Source of the DNA: Actinobacteria bacterium ATB1
GTDB lineage: Bacteria; Actinomycetota; Acidimicrobiia; UBA2766
Assembly (NCBI GenBank): GCA_021404985.1
Contig: QWHP01000076.1
Location: forward strand, 1-24,486
Length of the DNA: 24,486 nucleotides
Reading direction: 5' to 3'
The position numbers and the translations under genes are program-made. Below the pieces are notes generated by a model that searched no databases, was not told where the DNA came from, and was given only the letters and a program-made list of their open reading frames with translations. Below, in pieces: positions 14,842 through 23,887 of this stretch (positions are counted from its first letter, which is position 1; every line of letters begins with the position of its first letter).

Positions 14842-16383
14842 TCAGATGATGATGACGCGAGTATCGACGGGGATCAGCTCGAAGAACTCCACGATCTGGT
14901 CATTCGCCATCCGGATACATCCATGCGAGGCAGCAGACCCGAGGGAACCGGTGTTGTTCGTACCGTGAATCCTGATACCCGACGCGTTGAGGTTCAGTGC
15001 CCTGAGACCGAGCGGGTTGCTCGGTCCCGGCGGGATGCTCTTGGGCATCCCCGCACCCCAACCGCTGGGTGCCGGATTGACCCACGTGGGATTCTTGCGT
15101 TTCTCGACGATCTTGAACTCGCCCTTGGGAGTCGGATGGCCGGGAGTGCCCACAGCGACCTCGTAGGTCTTCACGAGATCCTTGCCGGCGTAGTGGTACA
15201 GACGGCGCTCGGATCGGTTCACGAAGATGGTGATACCGATGTTCTCCTCCGTGACCGCAGGCGGGATGATGGCGACGGGAAGGTCGAAAGCGATCTCTTC
15301 ACCCGCACCGTCGGCACCGAAGGACGCGAGCGCCCAATCGCGGGCGTTGGCGTCGACCAACTGGGTCAGGGCGACGGAATCCAACTGGCGACCGACCGCA
15401 CTCGGGAGGATCTGGAACTGTCCTGTCGAGACATCGATGCGCGCATCGACGGGAGCCCGGTCCATGGCGGCCTTGACGCCATTCACCCAACCGTCCCGGG
15501 TGGCGGGGTCGACCGAATACGACAACTCGACCTCGACGTCCACGGGCTTGTTGAGAAGCCGGTGGTAAGTACGGACGAACGGACCCGTGACGGCCGCCAG
15601 CCTGAAACCCTCCGGCTCGTCCGCCTGGGTCTCCCGTGCGGCAACGGCATTGGACACCGCAGCGTCGACGTCGGCCCGAACTCCGAGGTCGACGAGCGTC
15701 ACCTTGTGGGTCTCGCCGTCAGCCTGCCCGGCCACCACCTGACTGAGGGCTACGTCAGACTCCTCGTCCACGAGGTCGAGGGCGTCCCCGCGGCTGAGGC
15801 CGCCCACGTCCACGCCGTCGACGCTGACTCCGGGAAGGATGTTGTTGCGCTGCGTCCAGTCGAAGAGGAGGATCGCTGCGACGAGGAAGACGGCCACGCC
15901 GCCCACGATCGCCACGACCTTGGGCCAGCGCCGCGAACGCGCCTCGGTGCCGGACACCTCGGCACCGACCTTCGCCCAGGGCGGCGGCGGGGGAAGTGGC
16001 GCCGTTGTGATCAGCGAAAGAACCTTCGTGTCGGAACGTTCAGGGGCGATCGCGGTGACTGACTGCCTGCTCGCCTTGCCGGCCGCGTCTCCGTTCCCGT
16101 TGGAACCATTGCCGTTCGCCCCGTTGCCGTTCGCCCCGGCCCCGTTCGTTCCGTTCCCGTCGCCCGCGTCGACTTCCACCGCAGGCTCGACCGAGGCAAC
16201 GGCACCGACGGTGGTGGAAGCTGCGGCCTCAGCCTCGGCGGGAACATCACCGGGGGAATCGGCGGCATCACCCTGAGCGGAGTCAAGCGTCGCGGTCGTG
16301 GCCGTGGTATCGGCTGCAGTTTCGATGGCCCGCATCGAGTCGTCTCGTGCCTCGCCTGCAGGGCGGTCGGGGCTGTCGCTCAT
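14842..16383 (-). CDS. L,D-transpeptidase (YkuD) with VanW/PG-binding-like domain
   Basis: This 513-aa envelope protein makes or modifies peptidoglycan cross-links outside the membrane. Residues 1-150 are a long disordered cytoplasmic region with an Asn-Gly repeat (76-98) and a PPPPP stretch. One membrane span follows (about 155-174). Residues 180-300 resemble the peptidoglycan-binding/VanW module (NILPGVSVDGVDVGGLSRGDA). The YkuD catalytic domain fills the last 130 residues, with IRIHGTNN (H473) and ASHGCIRM (H487, nucleophile C489). The ATG at 16383 has an AGGGTG ribosome site. It is divergent from ftsH, and a pair of palindromic repeats follows the stop. Confidence 0.95.
   Translation of the reverse strand: MSDSPDRPAGEARDDSMRAIETAADTTATTATLDSAQGDAADSPGDVPAEAEAAASTTVGAVASVEPAVEVDAGDGNGTNGAGANGNGANGNGSNGNGDAAGKASRQSVTAIAPERSDTKVLSLITTAPLPPPPPWAKVGAEVSGTEARSRRWPKVVAIVGGVAVFLVAAILLFDWTQRNNILPGVSVDGVDVGGLSRGDALDLVDEESDVALSQVVAGQADGETHKVTLVDLGVRADVDAAVSNAVAARETQADEPEGFRLAAVTGPFVRTYHRLLNKPVDVEVELSYSVDPATRDGWVNGVKAAMDRAPVDARIDVSTGQFQILPSAVGRQLDSVALTQLVDANARDWALASFGADGAGEEIAFDLPVAIIPPAVTEENIGITIFVNRSERRLYHYAGKDLVKTYEVAVGTPGHPTPKGEFKIVEKRKNPTWVNPAPSGWGAGMPKSIPPGPSNPLGLRALNLNASGIRIHGTNNTGSLGSAASHGCIRMANDQIVEFFELIPVDTRVIII
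16090..16158 (-). repeat. Asn-Gly-encoding tandem repeat inside the L,D-transpeptidase gene
   Basis: Degenerate units of about 15 bp (CCGTTGCCGTTCGCC on the plus strand) encode residues 76-98, an alternation of Asn, Gly, Ala, Thr and Ser in the disordered cytoplasmic part. Such minisatellites can change length by slippage without shifting the frame. Confidence 0.75.
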
Positions 16384-16627
16384 TTCACCCTGTTCCTGTG
16401 GTGCCGGAATCGCGGTAGGAGGACCCGCCTAGATTACGCGATTCGGTCCGGCATCTCGACCATACCCCCCGGCGAACGGGGCTCCTGGCGCATCGTTCTC
16501 GGATCGGCCTGCCGAAGTGGAAGTTGAGCCTGCATTCTGGCCAAACGCCGGCCGATACGTCAATCAGTGCTCGGACGGCCACGAGCAGCCAGCGGCGGAC
16601 TGGGACGCCTGAGACTCCCTTCGAACC

Positions 16628-16662
16628 AAAGGCGAACGAAAGGTGAAGGAAAGGCGAACGAA
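16628..16662 (+). repeat. Directly repeated 13-mer upstream of ftsH
   Basis: AAAGGCGAACGAA occurs at 16628-16640 and again at 16650-16662, a 22-bp period or about two helical turns. It lies in an A/G-rich patch 40-80 bp upstream of the candidate ftsH -10 and could be a tandem binding site. Confidence 0.5.
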
Positions 16663-16690
16663 GGGCCGGATGAAGAGCAACCGGGAGGAA

Positions 16691-16725
16691 ACCCCGGGCC
16701 CCACACATAGAATGACTCCCGGGGT
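16691..16725 (+). promoter_or_regulatory. Candidate ftsH promoter enclosed by an inverted repeat
   Basis: A TAGAAT -10-like hexamer (16708-16713) lies between perfect 8-bp arms ACCCCGGG (16691-16698) and CCCGGGGT (16718-16725), about 63 bp before the ftsH ATG. No good -35 is seen. The arrangement would suit a dimeric repressor covering the -10. It does not match CIRCE or HAIR heat-shock operators. Confidence 0.35.
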
Positions 16726-16775
16726 CGACGCCGAGCACCGCGCACCCCTCGCGAGCGAAACGAGACGCACACCGA

Positions 16776-18764
16776 ATGAACCCGATGGGCCCTCCGGGAG
16801 GCCAGAACCCGAACCAGCCTCAGCGCGACGGCGGCCACGGAGGCCCCGGCGACCGCAACGACACCAGTTGGCCCCGGTGGGCCATCTGGGCCGTTCTTCT
16901 CGTCTTCCTTGCGATCATCGCGTTCTCGTTCTTCGCCCGCACTGAGACCGGAACGAACCTTCCGACCGACCAGTTCTTCGCGGCCCTCGAGGGCGAGTAC
17001 AAGCCCGACCCCGAGAGCGACAAGACCGAGTCCTTCACGACGACCGTGAACCTCAACGACCAGAGCCTCGACGGCAAGCTCGAGCAATCGGGTGCCGAGT
17101 ACGAGTACAAGGCCCCGAACAACAACATGCTGTCAAGCCTGTTGTTGATGTTCCTGCCCTTTCTCCTGGTCATCCTCGTCCTGATCTGGGTCAACCGTCG
17201 GGCGCAGGGGCAGATGGGCTCGATCATGCAGATCGGACGGAGCCGGGCGAAGGTCTACACGACAGAGAAGCCCAAGACCACCTTCGCCGACGTGGCGGGG
17301 CACGAGGGTCCAAAGCAGGAAATCAAGGAGGTCGTCTCCTTCCTGCGGGAACCGCGCAAGTTCAAGGAGCTCGGCGCAAAGGTCCCCAAGGGAGTGCTTC
17401 TCGTCGGCCCCCCGGGCACCGGCAAGACACTTCTCGCCCGGGCCGTCGCCGGCGAGGCCGGGGTGCCTTTCATCGCGGTCACGGGTTCGGATTTCATGGA
17501 GATGTTCGTCGGTGTCGGTGCCGCGAGGGTTCGAGACCTGTTTCAGACGGCACGCAAGCAGTCCCCGGCCGTGATCTTCATCGACGAGATCGATTCGATC
17601 GGTCGCAAGCGCGGTGCCGGACTCGGGGGTGGACACGACGAACGAGAGCAGACGCTGAACCAGCTTCTCTCGGAGATGGACGGATTCGAGGGCGCCGAGG
17701 GAATCGTGATGATGGCCGCGACGAACCGTCCCGACATCCTCGATCCTGCACTCCTGCGGCCGGGACGCTTCGACCGCCAGATAGTCGTCCCACTACCCAC
17801 GCAGTCCGAGCGACTCGACATCCTCGACGTGCATACGAAGGGCAAGAAGCTCGCCGGCGACGTCGATCTCGAGATCATCGCCCGGGGAACACCGGGCTTC
17901 AGCGGCGCCGACCTCGAGAACCTCTCGAACGAGGCTGCCCTGCACGCCGTGAGGAACGGCCACAGCCTCATCGCCGCGTCGGACTTCGACGCTGCCCGCG
18001 ACCGGATCATGATGGGCATCAAGCGCGAGTCGCTCGCGATGAGCGATGACGAGAAGCGCGTGACCGCCTACCACGAGGCGGGACACGCCATCTGCGCCGC
18101 TCTGACTCCGGGAGCCGAGGAGATCCACAAGGTCACGATCCTGCCGGTGGGGATGGCTCTCGGCGTGACCCAGTTCCTCCCAGAGGAGCGCTACACGGAC
18201 ACCCGGGACCAGATCGAGGCGAGGCTCGTCGTCGCGATGGGTGGCCGCGTCGCCGAGGAGATCGTCTACAACGTCCCCTCGACGGGCGCCCAGAACGACC
18301 TGCAACAGGCGACCAAGATCGCCCGCAAGATGGTCAAGGAATGGGGCATGTCCGACAAGCTCGGACCGGTCAGCTACAGCGGCCACGGCGACATGGTCTT
18401 CCTCGGTGACGAGATCGCCCGCGGTCACGAGTACTCCGAGGAGACAGCCCGCATCATCGACGAGGAGGTGACACGCATCGTCAACGATGCCCGTCGCCAG
18501 GCAACTCACCTCCTGACCGAGAACCGTGCCGCACTCGACCTCGTGGCTGACAGCCTGCTCGAGAACGAGTCCGTTCCGGGCAGTGAGATCCACCGTCTCA
18601 TCAAGGTCTCACGCGGTGAGCTACCGGCAAGTGTCGAGAGCCTCTCTGAAGAATCCTCCACGACTGATGTGCCGGTGGCGGACGTGGTCCAGCCGGCGGC
18701 CGAGCTCGCCCCGAAACCGGGCTTCCTACCCCCTCCGCCGATGGCGCCTGGCGTGGCTCACTGA
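16776..18764 (+). CDS. ftsH: ATP-dependent zinc metalloprotease FtsH
   Basis: This 662-aa membrane-anchored AAA+ protease degrades unassembled membrane proteins and some regulators. Two membrane segments (about 35-54 and 119-139) flank a short extracytoplasmic domain. The AAA module has Walker A GPPGTGKT (211-218), Walker B VIFIDEID (266-273), the pore-loop segment MFVG and the second region of homology ATNRPDILDPALLRPGRFDR. The peptidase domain has HEAGH (433-437), with the third zinc ligand D508 in STGAQND. The Gly/Pro/Asn/Gln-rich N-terminus and acidic, proline-rich tail are normal for actinobacteria. The ATG at 16776 has a weak ribosome site. It is a single gene, closed by a hairpin shared with the convergent neighbour. 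Confidence 0.98.
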   Translation: MNPMGPPGGQNPNQPQRDGGHGGPGDRNDTSWPRWAIWAVLLVFLAIIAFSFFARTETGTNLPTDQFFAALEGEYKPDPESDKTESFTTTVNLNDQSLDGKLEQSGAEYEYKAPNNNMLSSLLLMFLPFLLVILVLIWVNRRAQGQMGSIMQIGRSRAKVYTTEKPKTTFADVAGHEGPKQEIKEVVSFLREPRKFKELGAKVPKGVLLVGPPGTGKTLLARAVAGEAGVPFIAVTGSDFMEMFVGVGAARVRDLFQTARKQSPAVIFIDEIDSIGRKRGAGLGGGHDEREQTLNQLLSEMDGFEGAEGIVMMAATNRPDILDPALLRPGRFDRQIVVPLPTQSERLDILDVHTKGKKLAGDVDLEIIARGTPGFSGADLENLSNEAALHAVRNGHSLIAASDFDAARDRIMMGIKRESLAMSDDEKRVTAYHEAGHAICAALTPGAEEIHKVTILPVGMALGVTQFLPEERYTDTRDQIEARLVVAMGGRVAEEIVYNVPSTGAQNDLQQATKIARKMVKEWGMSDKLGPVSYSGHGDMVFLGDEIARGHEYSEETARIIDEEVTRIVNDARRQATHLLTENRAALDLVADSLLENESVPGSEIHRLIKVSRGELPASVESLSEESSTTDVPVADVVQPAAELAPKPGFLPPPPMAPGVAH

Positions 18765-18778
18765 GCCCGCGCTCCCAC

Positions 18779-18819
18779 GCAACCACCCACACCCCACGTG
18801 GGATGGGAAGGGCGGTTGC
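18779..18819. terminator. Hairpin between convergent ftsH and thioredoxin-like gene
   Basis: GCAACCACCC (18779-18788) pairs with GGGCGGTTGC (18810-18819) at nine of ten positions. The loop contains a second palindrome, CCCACGTGGG. It lies 15 bp after the ftsH stop and 22 bp after the end of the minus-strand gene, so it probably ends both transcripts. Confidence 0.6.
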
Positions 18820-18840
18820 AGGGGACATCGCGAGCCCCGC

Positions 18841-19161
18841 TCACGGGCTGAGTGCAGCGGCCACGGTTCTCTCGAGCGTGCCGGCGAGGGGTTCGCCGAC
18901 CCAATGCCGGATCACGTCGCCGCCCGCTCCGACCAACCAGAGCTCGGGTATGCGGTTCACACCCAGTCTCTCAATAGCTTCACGACCGGCGACCTCGATC
19001 CTCTGGACCGTCACACCGTCGAGACGTTCCAGTCGCGAGATCACTCTGGAGCAGGGCGCACATCGTGCCGAGGTGAGCACGAGGGCTGTGATCCGACCGG
19101 GCACCGGGAGCTCGAAGTCGATGCCATCCGGCAGGTCGTCCGCGCGACGCTCTCGGGTCAC
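18841..19161 (-). CDS. Thioredoxin-like protein
   Basis: This 106-aa single thioredoxin fold has LVLTSARCAPCSRVI with the redox pair C34-A-P-C37, and NRIPELWLV with the cis-proline P72 after the central strand. No signal peptide is visible, so it should be cytoplasmic. The GTG at 19161 overlaps the DUF5719 stop by four bases (GTGA). It closes the GT2-DUF5719-thioredoxin run, so its production is probably coupled to theirs. It is shorter than thioredoxin A at the N-terminus. A redox or thiol-transfer role is likely; the partner is unknown. Confidence 0.88.
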   Translation of the reverse strand: MTRERRADDLPDGIDFELPVPGRITALVLTSARCAPCSRVISRLERLDGVTVQRIEVAGREAIERLGVNRIPELWLVGAGGDVIRHWVGEPLAGTLERTVAAALSP

Positions 19162-20771
19162 CGAACGGGGATCCCCGGCATGATCGCCCAGTCGCCCTGC
19201 TCGTAGAGACCATGCCCGACCAGCCCGCCACCGTCGAACGTCACGAGCAGGCCGCCGCGCTGCGTGATGCCGAGATCGCCCGTGTCGAGCCCGACGCGAG
19301 TCCCCGGGGGGACCGTTACAGGCTTCCCCATCGCCTGAGACGATCTCGCTCCCTCCGCCGAGAGCAGATAGATGCTCGCCTCGATCTCGCGGTCTCCCGG
19401 ATTGACGAGCTCGACGAACGCGTCCCCGGGTGTCTGAGGTGACACCGGCAGCAGCCAAGCCCTCGCCGGGCCGACGAGAGGTGTCACGAGGGCTGTGTCG
19501 CCACCCGCCGTCCTGAGCTGATCTGCGACAGCCGCCACGTCGGTCTCGATCTCGAGCGCGACGGATGTTCCTGCGTCCACCACCCCCGACAGGTCGAGAG
19601 TGGCAACCGATGTGGCGGGGAACTCGACGTCCTTTGGAGGGATCGGCTCCGAGCCCGTCTCCGGATAGGCGAGAGTCGTGGCAAGGCCGATCTCGTCGGT
19701 CTCGTTCAGGACCGTGACGAGGTTCGTCTGCCCCTCCACACTGCGGCCTCCCGTGAAGAACGACCGCTTCCTTGCGGAGTCCGAACCGATCGTCGATCCG
19801 AAACCGGACGCCCCACCCGCCGGCAACAGGCTCTCGGACACCACGACGCGACCCCGCGTCGCCTCGACGGTCGCCGCGACGTCGTCACGTCGGATCACCG
19901 CTTCGTGCACGGCCACCTTTGCCCGCCTGTGGGGTTCCAACGTCAGTCCCCCGAGCGGCGTCTCCTCCCGAGACGCCGTCTCTCCCTCGTTCCGGGTCTT
20001 GAACCGGACATCGAAGACGACCTTCTCGTCACTCGGGTTGTAGACGTAGAGGAACTCCAGGACGCCTTTTGTCGTCGAGCCCGTGGCGAAGCTCCATGTT
20101 TCGGCCGCCTCGTCTGGACATGGATACGAGGCTACTCCGTTCACCCCGCCCCCGCTACGGACGATCTTGGCCGCGACCGCGAGCTCATCCCCGCCAGGCA
20201 GGATGACCGAGGCGGCTCCTGCCGTCTTGCTGTGGTCGGAGAGCCGAACGATCGCCGTGCCGCGCACGGGAACTTCCACCGAGACCGATTTCGGGGGCTC
20301 CTCGGGGGCATCCGACACGATCTCGACCGTGGCCTCTGTCGCCTCCGACGAGTTGCTGGCGATCGAGATCTCCGTGTCCACTCGCTCCCCTGTAGGCGTA
20401 TCGGGACAGTGGAAGACGCGCTGCACAGCCTCCACACCCGCACCCCCGGCATCGGTACCGCTCTCCGGTCTCAAGACGTCGATCAGGACACCGAGGAGCA
20501 ACACCCCCACGACGACGGCGAGGACGACCGTCCGCGGCGAGCCTGCCATTCCGGTGCCGGCACCGAACACGTCGCGGACACTCTTCGCCGTCACGTCGCC
20601 GGAGTCGGGCCAGATGGACGCCTCGGTCCCGCCTCCGGTATCGGGTGCTCGACTCCCGGTTTCCGGCGGTGAGCCGGGCACCGATGTCTCGTCAGCGTTC
20701 CCGGGTGCGCCTTCGTCCATCTCTCCCCGTACACCGTCGGGCATGTCGTCGGGGCTGTCCGGCCCGTTCAT
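19158..20771 (-). CDS. DUF5719 family membrane-anchored protein
   Basis: This 537-aa protein has a disordered acidic N-terminus (1-78), one membrane span (about 81-100, TVVLAVVVGVLLLGVLIDVL) and a long extracytoplasmic part rich in beta-strand patterns, such as repeated immunoglobulin-like or jelly-roll stretches ending with GHGLYEQGDWAIMPG. It matches the actinobacterial DUF5719 family, encoded directly after a large GT2 membrane protein in several actinobacterial genomes. The ATG at 20771 overlaps that gene's stop (ATGA). I see no catalytic motif. A structural or accessory role at the cell surface next to the glycosyltransferase is inferred. Confidence 0.85.
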   Translation of the reverse strand: MNGPDSPDDMPDGVRGEMDEGAPGNADETSVPGSPPETGSRAPDTGGGTEASIWPDSGDVTAKSVRDVFGAGTGMAGSPRTVVLAVVVGVLLLGVLIDVLRPESGTDAGGAGVEAVQRVFHCPDTPTGERVDTEISIASNSSEATEATVEIVSDAPEEPPKSVSVEVPVRGTAIVRLSDHSKTAGAASVILPGGDELAVAAKIVRSGGGVNGVASYPCPDEAAETWSFATGSTTKGVLEFLYVYNPSDEKVVFDVRFKTRNEGETASREETPLGGLTLEPHRRAKVAVHEAVIRRDDVAATVEATRGRVVVSESLLPAGGASGFGSTIGSDSARKRSFFTGGRSVEGQTNLVTVLNETDEIGLATTLAYPETGSEPIPPKDVEFPATSVATLDLSGVVDAGTSVALEIETDVAAVADQLRTAGGDTALVTPLVGPARAWLLPVSPQTPGDAFVELVNPGDREIEASIYLLSAEGARSSQAMGKPVTVPPGTRVGLDTGDLGITQRGGLLVTFDGGGLVGHGLYEQGDWAIMPGIPVR

Positions 20772-23770
20772 GGCCGTTCCCGAGTCCGTCCGAGCCCGAT
20801 GATCGCTCCCGCTGTCACGATCCACATCAGGGCCACGAGTACGACAAGCACAGGTCTGACCGGACCCGCGTCGAGCACCAGCTTGCCGTTCCGGTCCGGC
20901 GACGTCTCGAACTGCATCGCCCAGCCATCTGCATCTGCCGGTTCCACGGACTCGCCGTCGGTCTCCAGTCGGAAGCTGCCGTCGAAGGTGACCCCGGCCC
21001 GGACGAAGGGTCCCGTCTTGCCCTCCCAGGTGGACGGTGGCGAGAGCAGCCACCCAGGTCCCGATTCCGCCGGTGGGGCGCCAGCGCGCGTCGTGTCTCG
21101 GATCCTTCCACCGGGGGCTTCCACGTCCGCGGCCGCGACCTGGGGCCTCCACGACCTGTTCTGGAACACGGTTCCCGTGAGGTCCTCCTGTTCGAGCGTG
21201 AGATCGAGGCTCGCGGACAGCGTTTCCACCAACTCTGGCTCCCCTTCCGGTACCGCCACGTAGCGCACGGAGAACGGGGAAAGAAGCCTCCCTACGTAGG
21301 GCACGGCCCCCTGCACCGCCAACTCCACCGCGTCCTTGAGCTCGGCGCCACCCGTCGTCGTGCGCGGGAACCACAGCTCCTGCAACGACGGGCCTCCGGG
21401 CCACGCGACGGACAGATACAGATCGTTGCCGATGGGTTGGGGATCGCCCGGGACGGACGGCCCGACGAACACGGTGAGGAACGGTCCCTCTTCCTCGGCG
21501 AGGGCGACCTGCCATGCAAGCGTGCTGCGCCAGTCCGTATCCGGTGGCTGACCGAGGCGACCTCCTGGGAGGGCGGCGAGAGGTGAGACGAGACCGGCAA
21601 CACCCAGGACCACGAGAACGACACTCAGAGGCTGATGGATGCCGACCTGGAACTCGGGAAGGTTCCGGCGTATCGCCTCGACGCCGATCCCGGAGAGGAA
21701 CGCAAAGGCCAGGCCGGCGGGGAGGAGAAGGACCTCCGCACGACCGAGTGCGGGCAGGAGGCCGAGGCCGACGAGCCATGTAACGAAGAAGGACACCGCC
21801 GCGACTCCCCACCATCTCGTCGCCCAGGCGAAGCGGTCCTCCTGGGCGAGCAGAAGGGGCAACAGCGCCAATGCGACCAGCCCGAACGCGAGGGGTGTGG
21901 CTCCGAAGCGGCCGGTGTCGAATCTGATGAGGTCGAGGAAAGGGATCTCGGTTGGTGCGGCGGCGAATGCCCGGGCTGCGGCATCCCCGAACAGAAGCGA
22001 GAAGGACCAGGGAAGAAGGAGGACGAACGCGCCCCCGATCGCCTGGACTCCGTACCACATCGTCAGCGCCGATCTGTGAGCGCCCCCCACCACGACGGAC
22101 CCGACCGCCCAGCCGGCGAGGATCGTCGCGACAGGCCAGATCGCGGCGGGTTCCAGCGCCGTTGCGAGGGCAAGTAGGACGGCAAGTTCGAGCTTGCGGC
22201 GCAGCTGAGGCTTGTCGTCCTCGACGCCCGGGTGTCCACTCAGGTACGCAAACCGGAGCGCGATCGGGGGGAGGAGGACGGCGAGTGTGACCGCGCCCAT
22301 GTCGCCGTTCGCCAGCGCGTTCCAGAGCAACGGTCCGAGCACGTAGACGAGCGCGGCGGCAACCCGCCCGCTCGTGTGGGAGACGAGCGGCCGCAGGGAC
22401 CGGGCACAGGTCCATGCAGCCACAAGGAGCCCGAGGATGAGGAGGACTCGCTGTGCGAGTTGGACGGATCCGAGGGCAACGAGACCTGCGATCCCCGAGA
22501 CGAACAGCCCGGGAGGCGAAGGGCTTGCCGACCCGACCGACACGTCCTGCCAGTGCGCCGCCAGTGACCTGACATAGTCCAACGCGGCCTGGTCGGGGGG
22601 GCCGAGGCGGCCGAAGGAGGGAAGGGGTCCTGTCAGGAGATGACGACCGGCGAGCAGGAGGAAGAGCCCGAGGAGGATCGGAATGGCCAACCAGCGCCCG
22701 CCGAGCACGCGGAGGATGTTCACTACCGCCTGGGTGAAGCCGCCCGTACCCTCGGCCTCGCGCAAGTCCGATCGGAGCCGGATACGGGCCGTGGCACCCA
22801 ACATGAACCTGACGACGGTGCGGTCCCGAACCCCTCGCAGACGTTGGGTCGCGCGCCTGTCACGCAGGAGCGTTGGGACTCGCGAAATGACCCATCCATG
22901 TGCGGCGAAGGCCTTGCGGGAATCCGCCGCCCGCCCGGAGGCCACGGCAGCCAGAGCGGAAGCGAGCGCGAAGGAGAGGCCTTCGACGCTGAAGAGCAGA
23001 GCCCGCAGCGGCCCGTAGTTCTTTGCGACCATCCACACACGGTTGCGCTGGGCGAGCCTGACGGACTCCTCGTCCTCCTCGGGTTCGGCGATCTGCCACA
23101 CCCTTATGTCGGGTGAGACGAGGACGTCCTCGCCGGAAAGACGGATTCGCCAGCAGAGGTCGAGATCGTTGCCCGCGCCCCGGAGAGCGGGATCGAAGCC
23201 CCCGACCGCGTCCAGCACGGGCCCCCTCACCGCGAGGAACGCGAAGGACGAATAGAGGGTCTGGCGCCGCACGTCGTACTGTGCCTGATCGAGTTCCGCA
23301 CCCTCGAGCCTGGAGAACGGCACCCCGAAACGGTCTGCGCTCATCCCAACCTCGACGAGCACGTCCTCCGTCTCCGCCGCATACACCTTGGCTCCGACCG
23401 CGGCGACGAGTGTCTCCCGGACTGCGTCGCATGCGCGGTCGATCGCGTCCGGTGCGAAACGGACGTCGTCCCTGGTGAAGACGACGAGATCGAACGAACC
23501 CCATTGGTCCGCGAGCGAGTTGGCGGCCTCGCAGATCCTCGTCGGATCCTCCGCCTCGACCCTGGCGTTCTTGAAGGCGGCGGCAGCCTTTGTCGCGAGG
23601 GTCTCGTGCGTCCCGACGATGGCGAAGGTGGTCTTCGTGTGTGTCTGTGCGCGCAGGGACTCCAGCGCCCGGTCGAGGTGCGTGCCGCCTCCGAGTGCGA
23701 GGACGACGACGAGCACCTCCATGTCCGCGGCGGCAGTCTCTGGAACGGGGACGGTTGGAGAAGCTTCCAT
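20768..23770 (-). CDS. GT2 glycosyltransferase with C-terminal polytopic membrane domain
   Basis: This is a 1000-aa two-part protein. Residues 17-270 form a cytoplasmic GT-A domain with LVVFTRDDVRF (metal site around D101-D102), a GGFDPALRGAGNDLDLCWRI acceptor/base segment, and VSPDIRVW. From about 270 there are membrane segments and connecting loops; a dense block between about 360 and 720 contains roughly ten hydrophobic spans. A large soluble region follows, with a final membrane anchor (about 970-992). This fits actinobacterial envelope glycosyltransferases that make or export a surface polysaccharide. The ATG at 23770 has a poor ribosome site; M17 is an alternative. It leads the GT2-DUF5719-thioredoxin run and is divergent from the coiled-coil gene. 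Confidence 0.9.
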   Translation of the reverse strand: MEASPTVPVPETAAADMEVLVVVLALGGGTHLDRALESLRAQTHTKTTFAIVGTHETLATKAAAAFKNARVEAEDPTRICEAANSLADQWGSFDLVVFTRDDVRFAPDAIDRACDAVRETLVAAVGAKVYAAETEDVLVEVGMSADRFGVPFSRLEGAELDQAQYDVRRQTLYSSFAFLAVRGPVLDAVGGFDPALRGAGNDLDLCWRIRLSGEDVLVSPDIRVWQIAEPEEDEESVRLAQRNRVWMVAKNYGPLRALLFSVEGLSFALASALAAVASGRAADSRKAFAAHGWVISRVPTLLRDRRATQRLRGVRDRTVVRFMLGATARIRLRSDLREAEGTGGFTQAVVNILRVLGGRWLAIPILLGLFLLLAGRHLLTGPLPSFGRLGPPDQAALDYVRSLAAHWQDVSVGSASPSPPGLFVSGIAGLVALGSVQLAQRVLLILGLLVAAWTCARSLRPLVSHTSGRVAAALVYVLGPLLWNALANGDMGAVTLAVLLPPIALRFAYLSGHPGVEDDKPQLRRKLELAVLLALATALEPAAIWPVATILAGWAVGSVVVGGAHRSALTMWYGVQAIGGAFVLLLPWSFSLLFGDAAARAFAAAPTEIPFLDLIRFDTGRFGATPLAFGLVALALLPLLLAQEDRFAWATRWWGVAAVSFFVTWLVGLGLLPALGRAEVLLLPAGLAFAFLSGIGVEAIRRNLPEFQVGIHQPLSVVLVVLGVAGLVSPLAALPGGRLGQPPDTDWRSTLAWQVALAEEEGPFLTVFVGPSVPGDPQPIGNDLYLSVAWPGGPSLQELWFPRTTTGGAELKDAVELAVQGAVPYVGRLLSPFSVRYVAVPEGEPELVETLSASLDLTLEQEDLTGTVFQNRSWRPQVAAADVEAPGGRIRDTTRAGAPPAESGPGWLLSPPSTWEGKTGPFVRAGVTFDGSFRLETDGESVEPADADGWAMQFETSPDRNGKLVLDAGPVRPVLVVLVALMWIVTAGAIIGLGRTRERP

Positions 23771-23875
23771 TTCAGGGGGCAGCCGGTCTGCGACGGCACC
23801 CGAACCTACTCAATCGGGGGTCGGACCTGACGCCTTTGGCGGGTGCGATCGGAACAACAGACTGCTTGCAACTGT

Positions 23876-23881
23876 TATACT
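23876..23881 (+). promoter_or_regulatory. TATACT -10 box upstream of the coiled-coil gene
   Basis: The hexamer TATACT is a near-consensus -10 in an otherwise GC-rich gap. No TTGACA-like -35 is found 16-18 bp upstream. A start site six to eight bases downstream would fall on or next to the GTG at 23888, the first codon of the small open frame annotated there. Confidence 0.45.
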
Positions 23882-23887
23882 CCTCGC

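Larger units (their letters stand above)
16384..16775. other. 392-bp divergent intergenic region between the L,D-transpeptidase gene and ftsH
   Basis: No convincing gene is present; the open frames on both strands lack recognisable domains. It holds a possible minus-strand -10 (TAATCT, 16438-16433) for the transpeptidase gene, a repeated 13-mer at 16628-16662 and an inverted repeat around a TAGAAT hexamer at 16691-16725 upstream of ftsH. Confidence 0.7.

Noticed and set aside
14731..16062. Plus-strand open frame of 443 codons
   Set aside because: Mirror of the L,D-transpeptidase gene; composition and lack of motifs mark it as a shadow.
16385..16738. Minus-strand open frame of 117 codons between the transpeptidase gene and ftsH
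   Set aside because: No ribosome site, no domain, biased composition, and it covers the repeats and candidate promoters of a divergent intergenic region.
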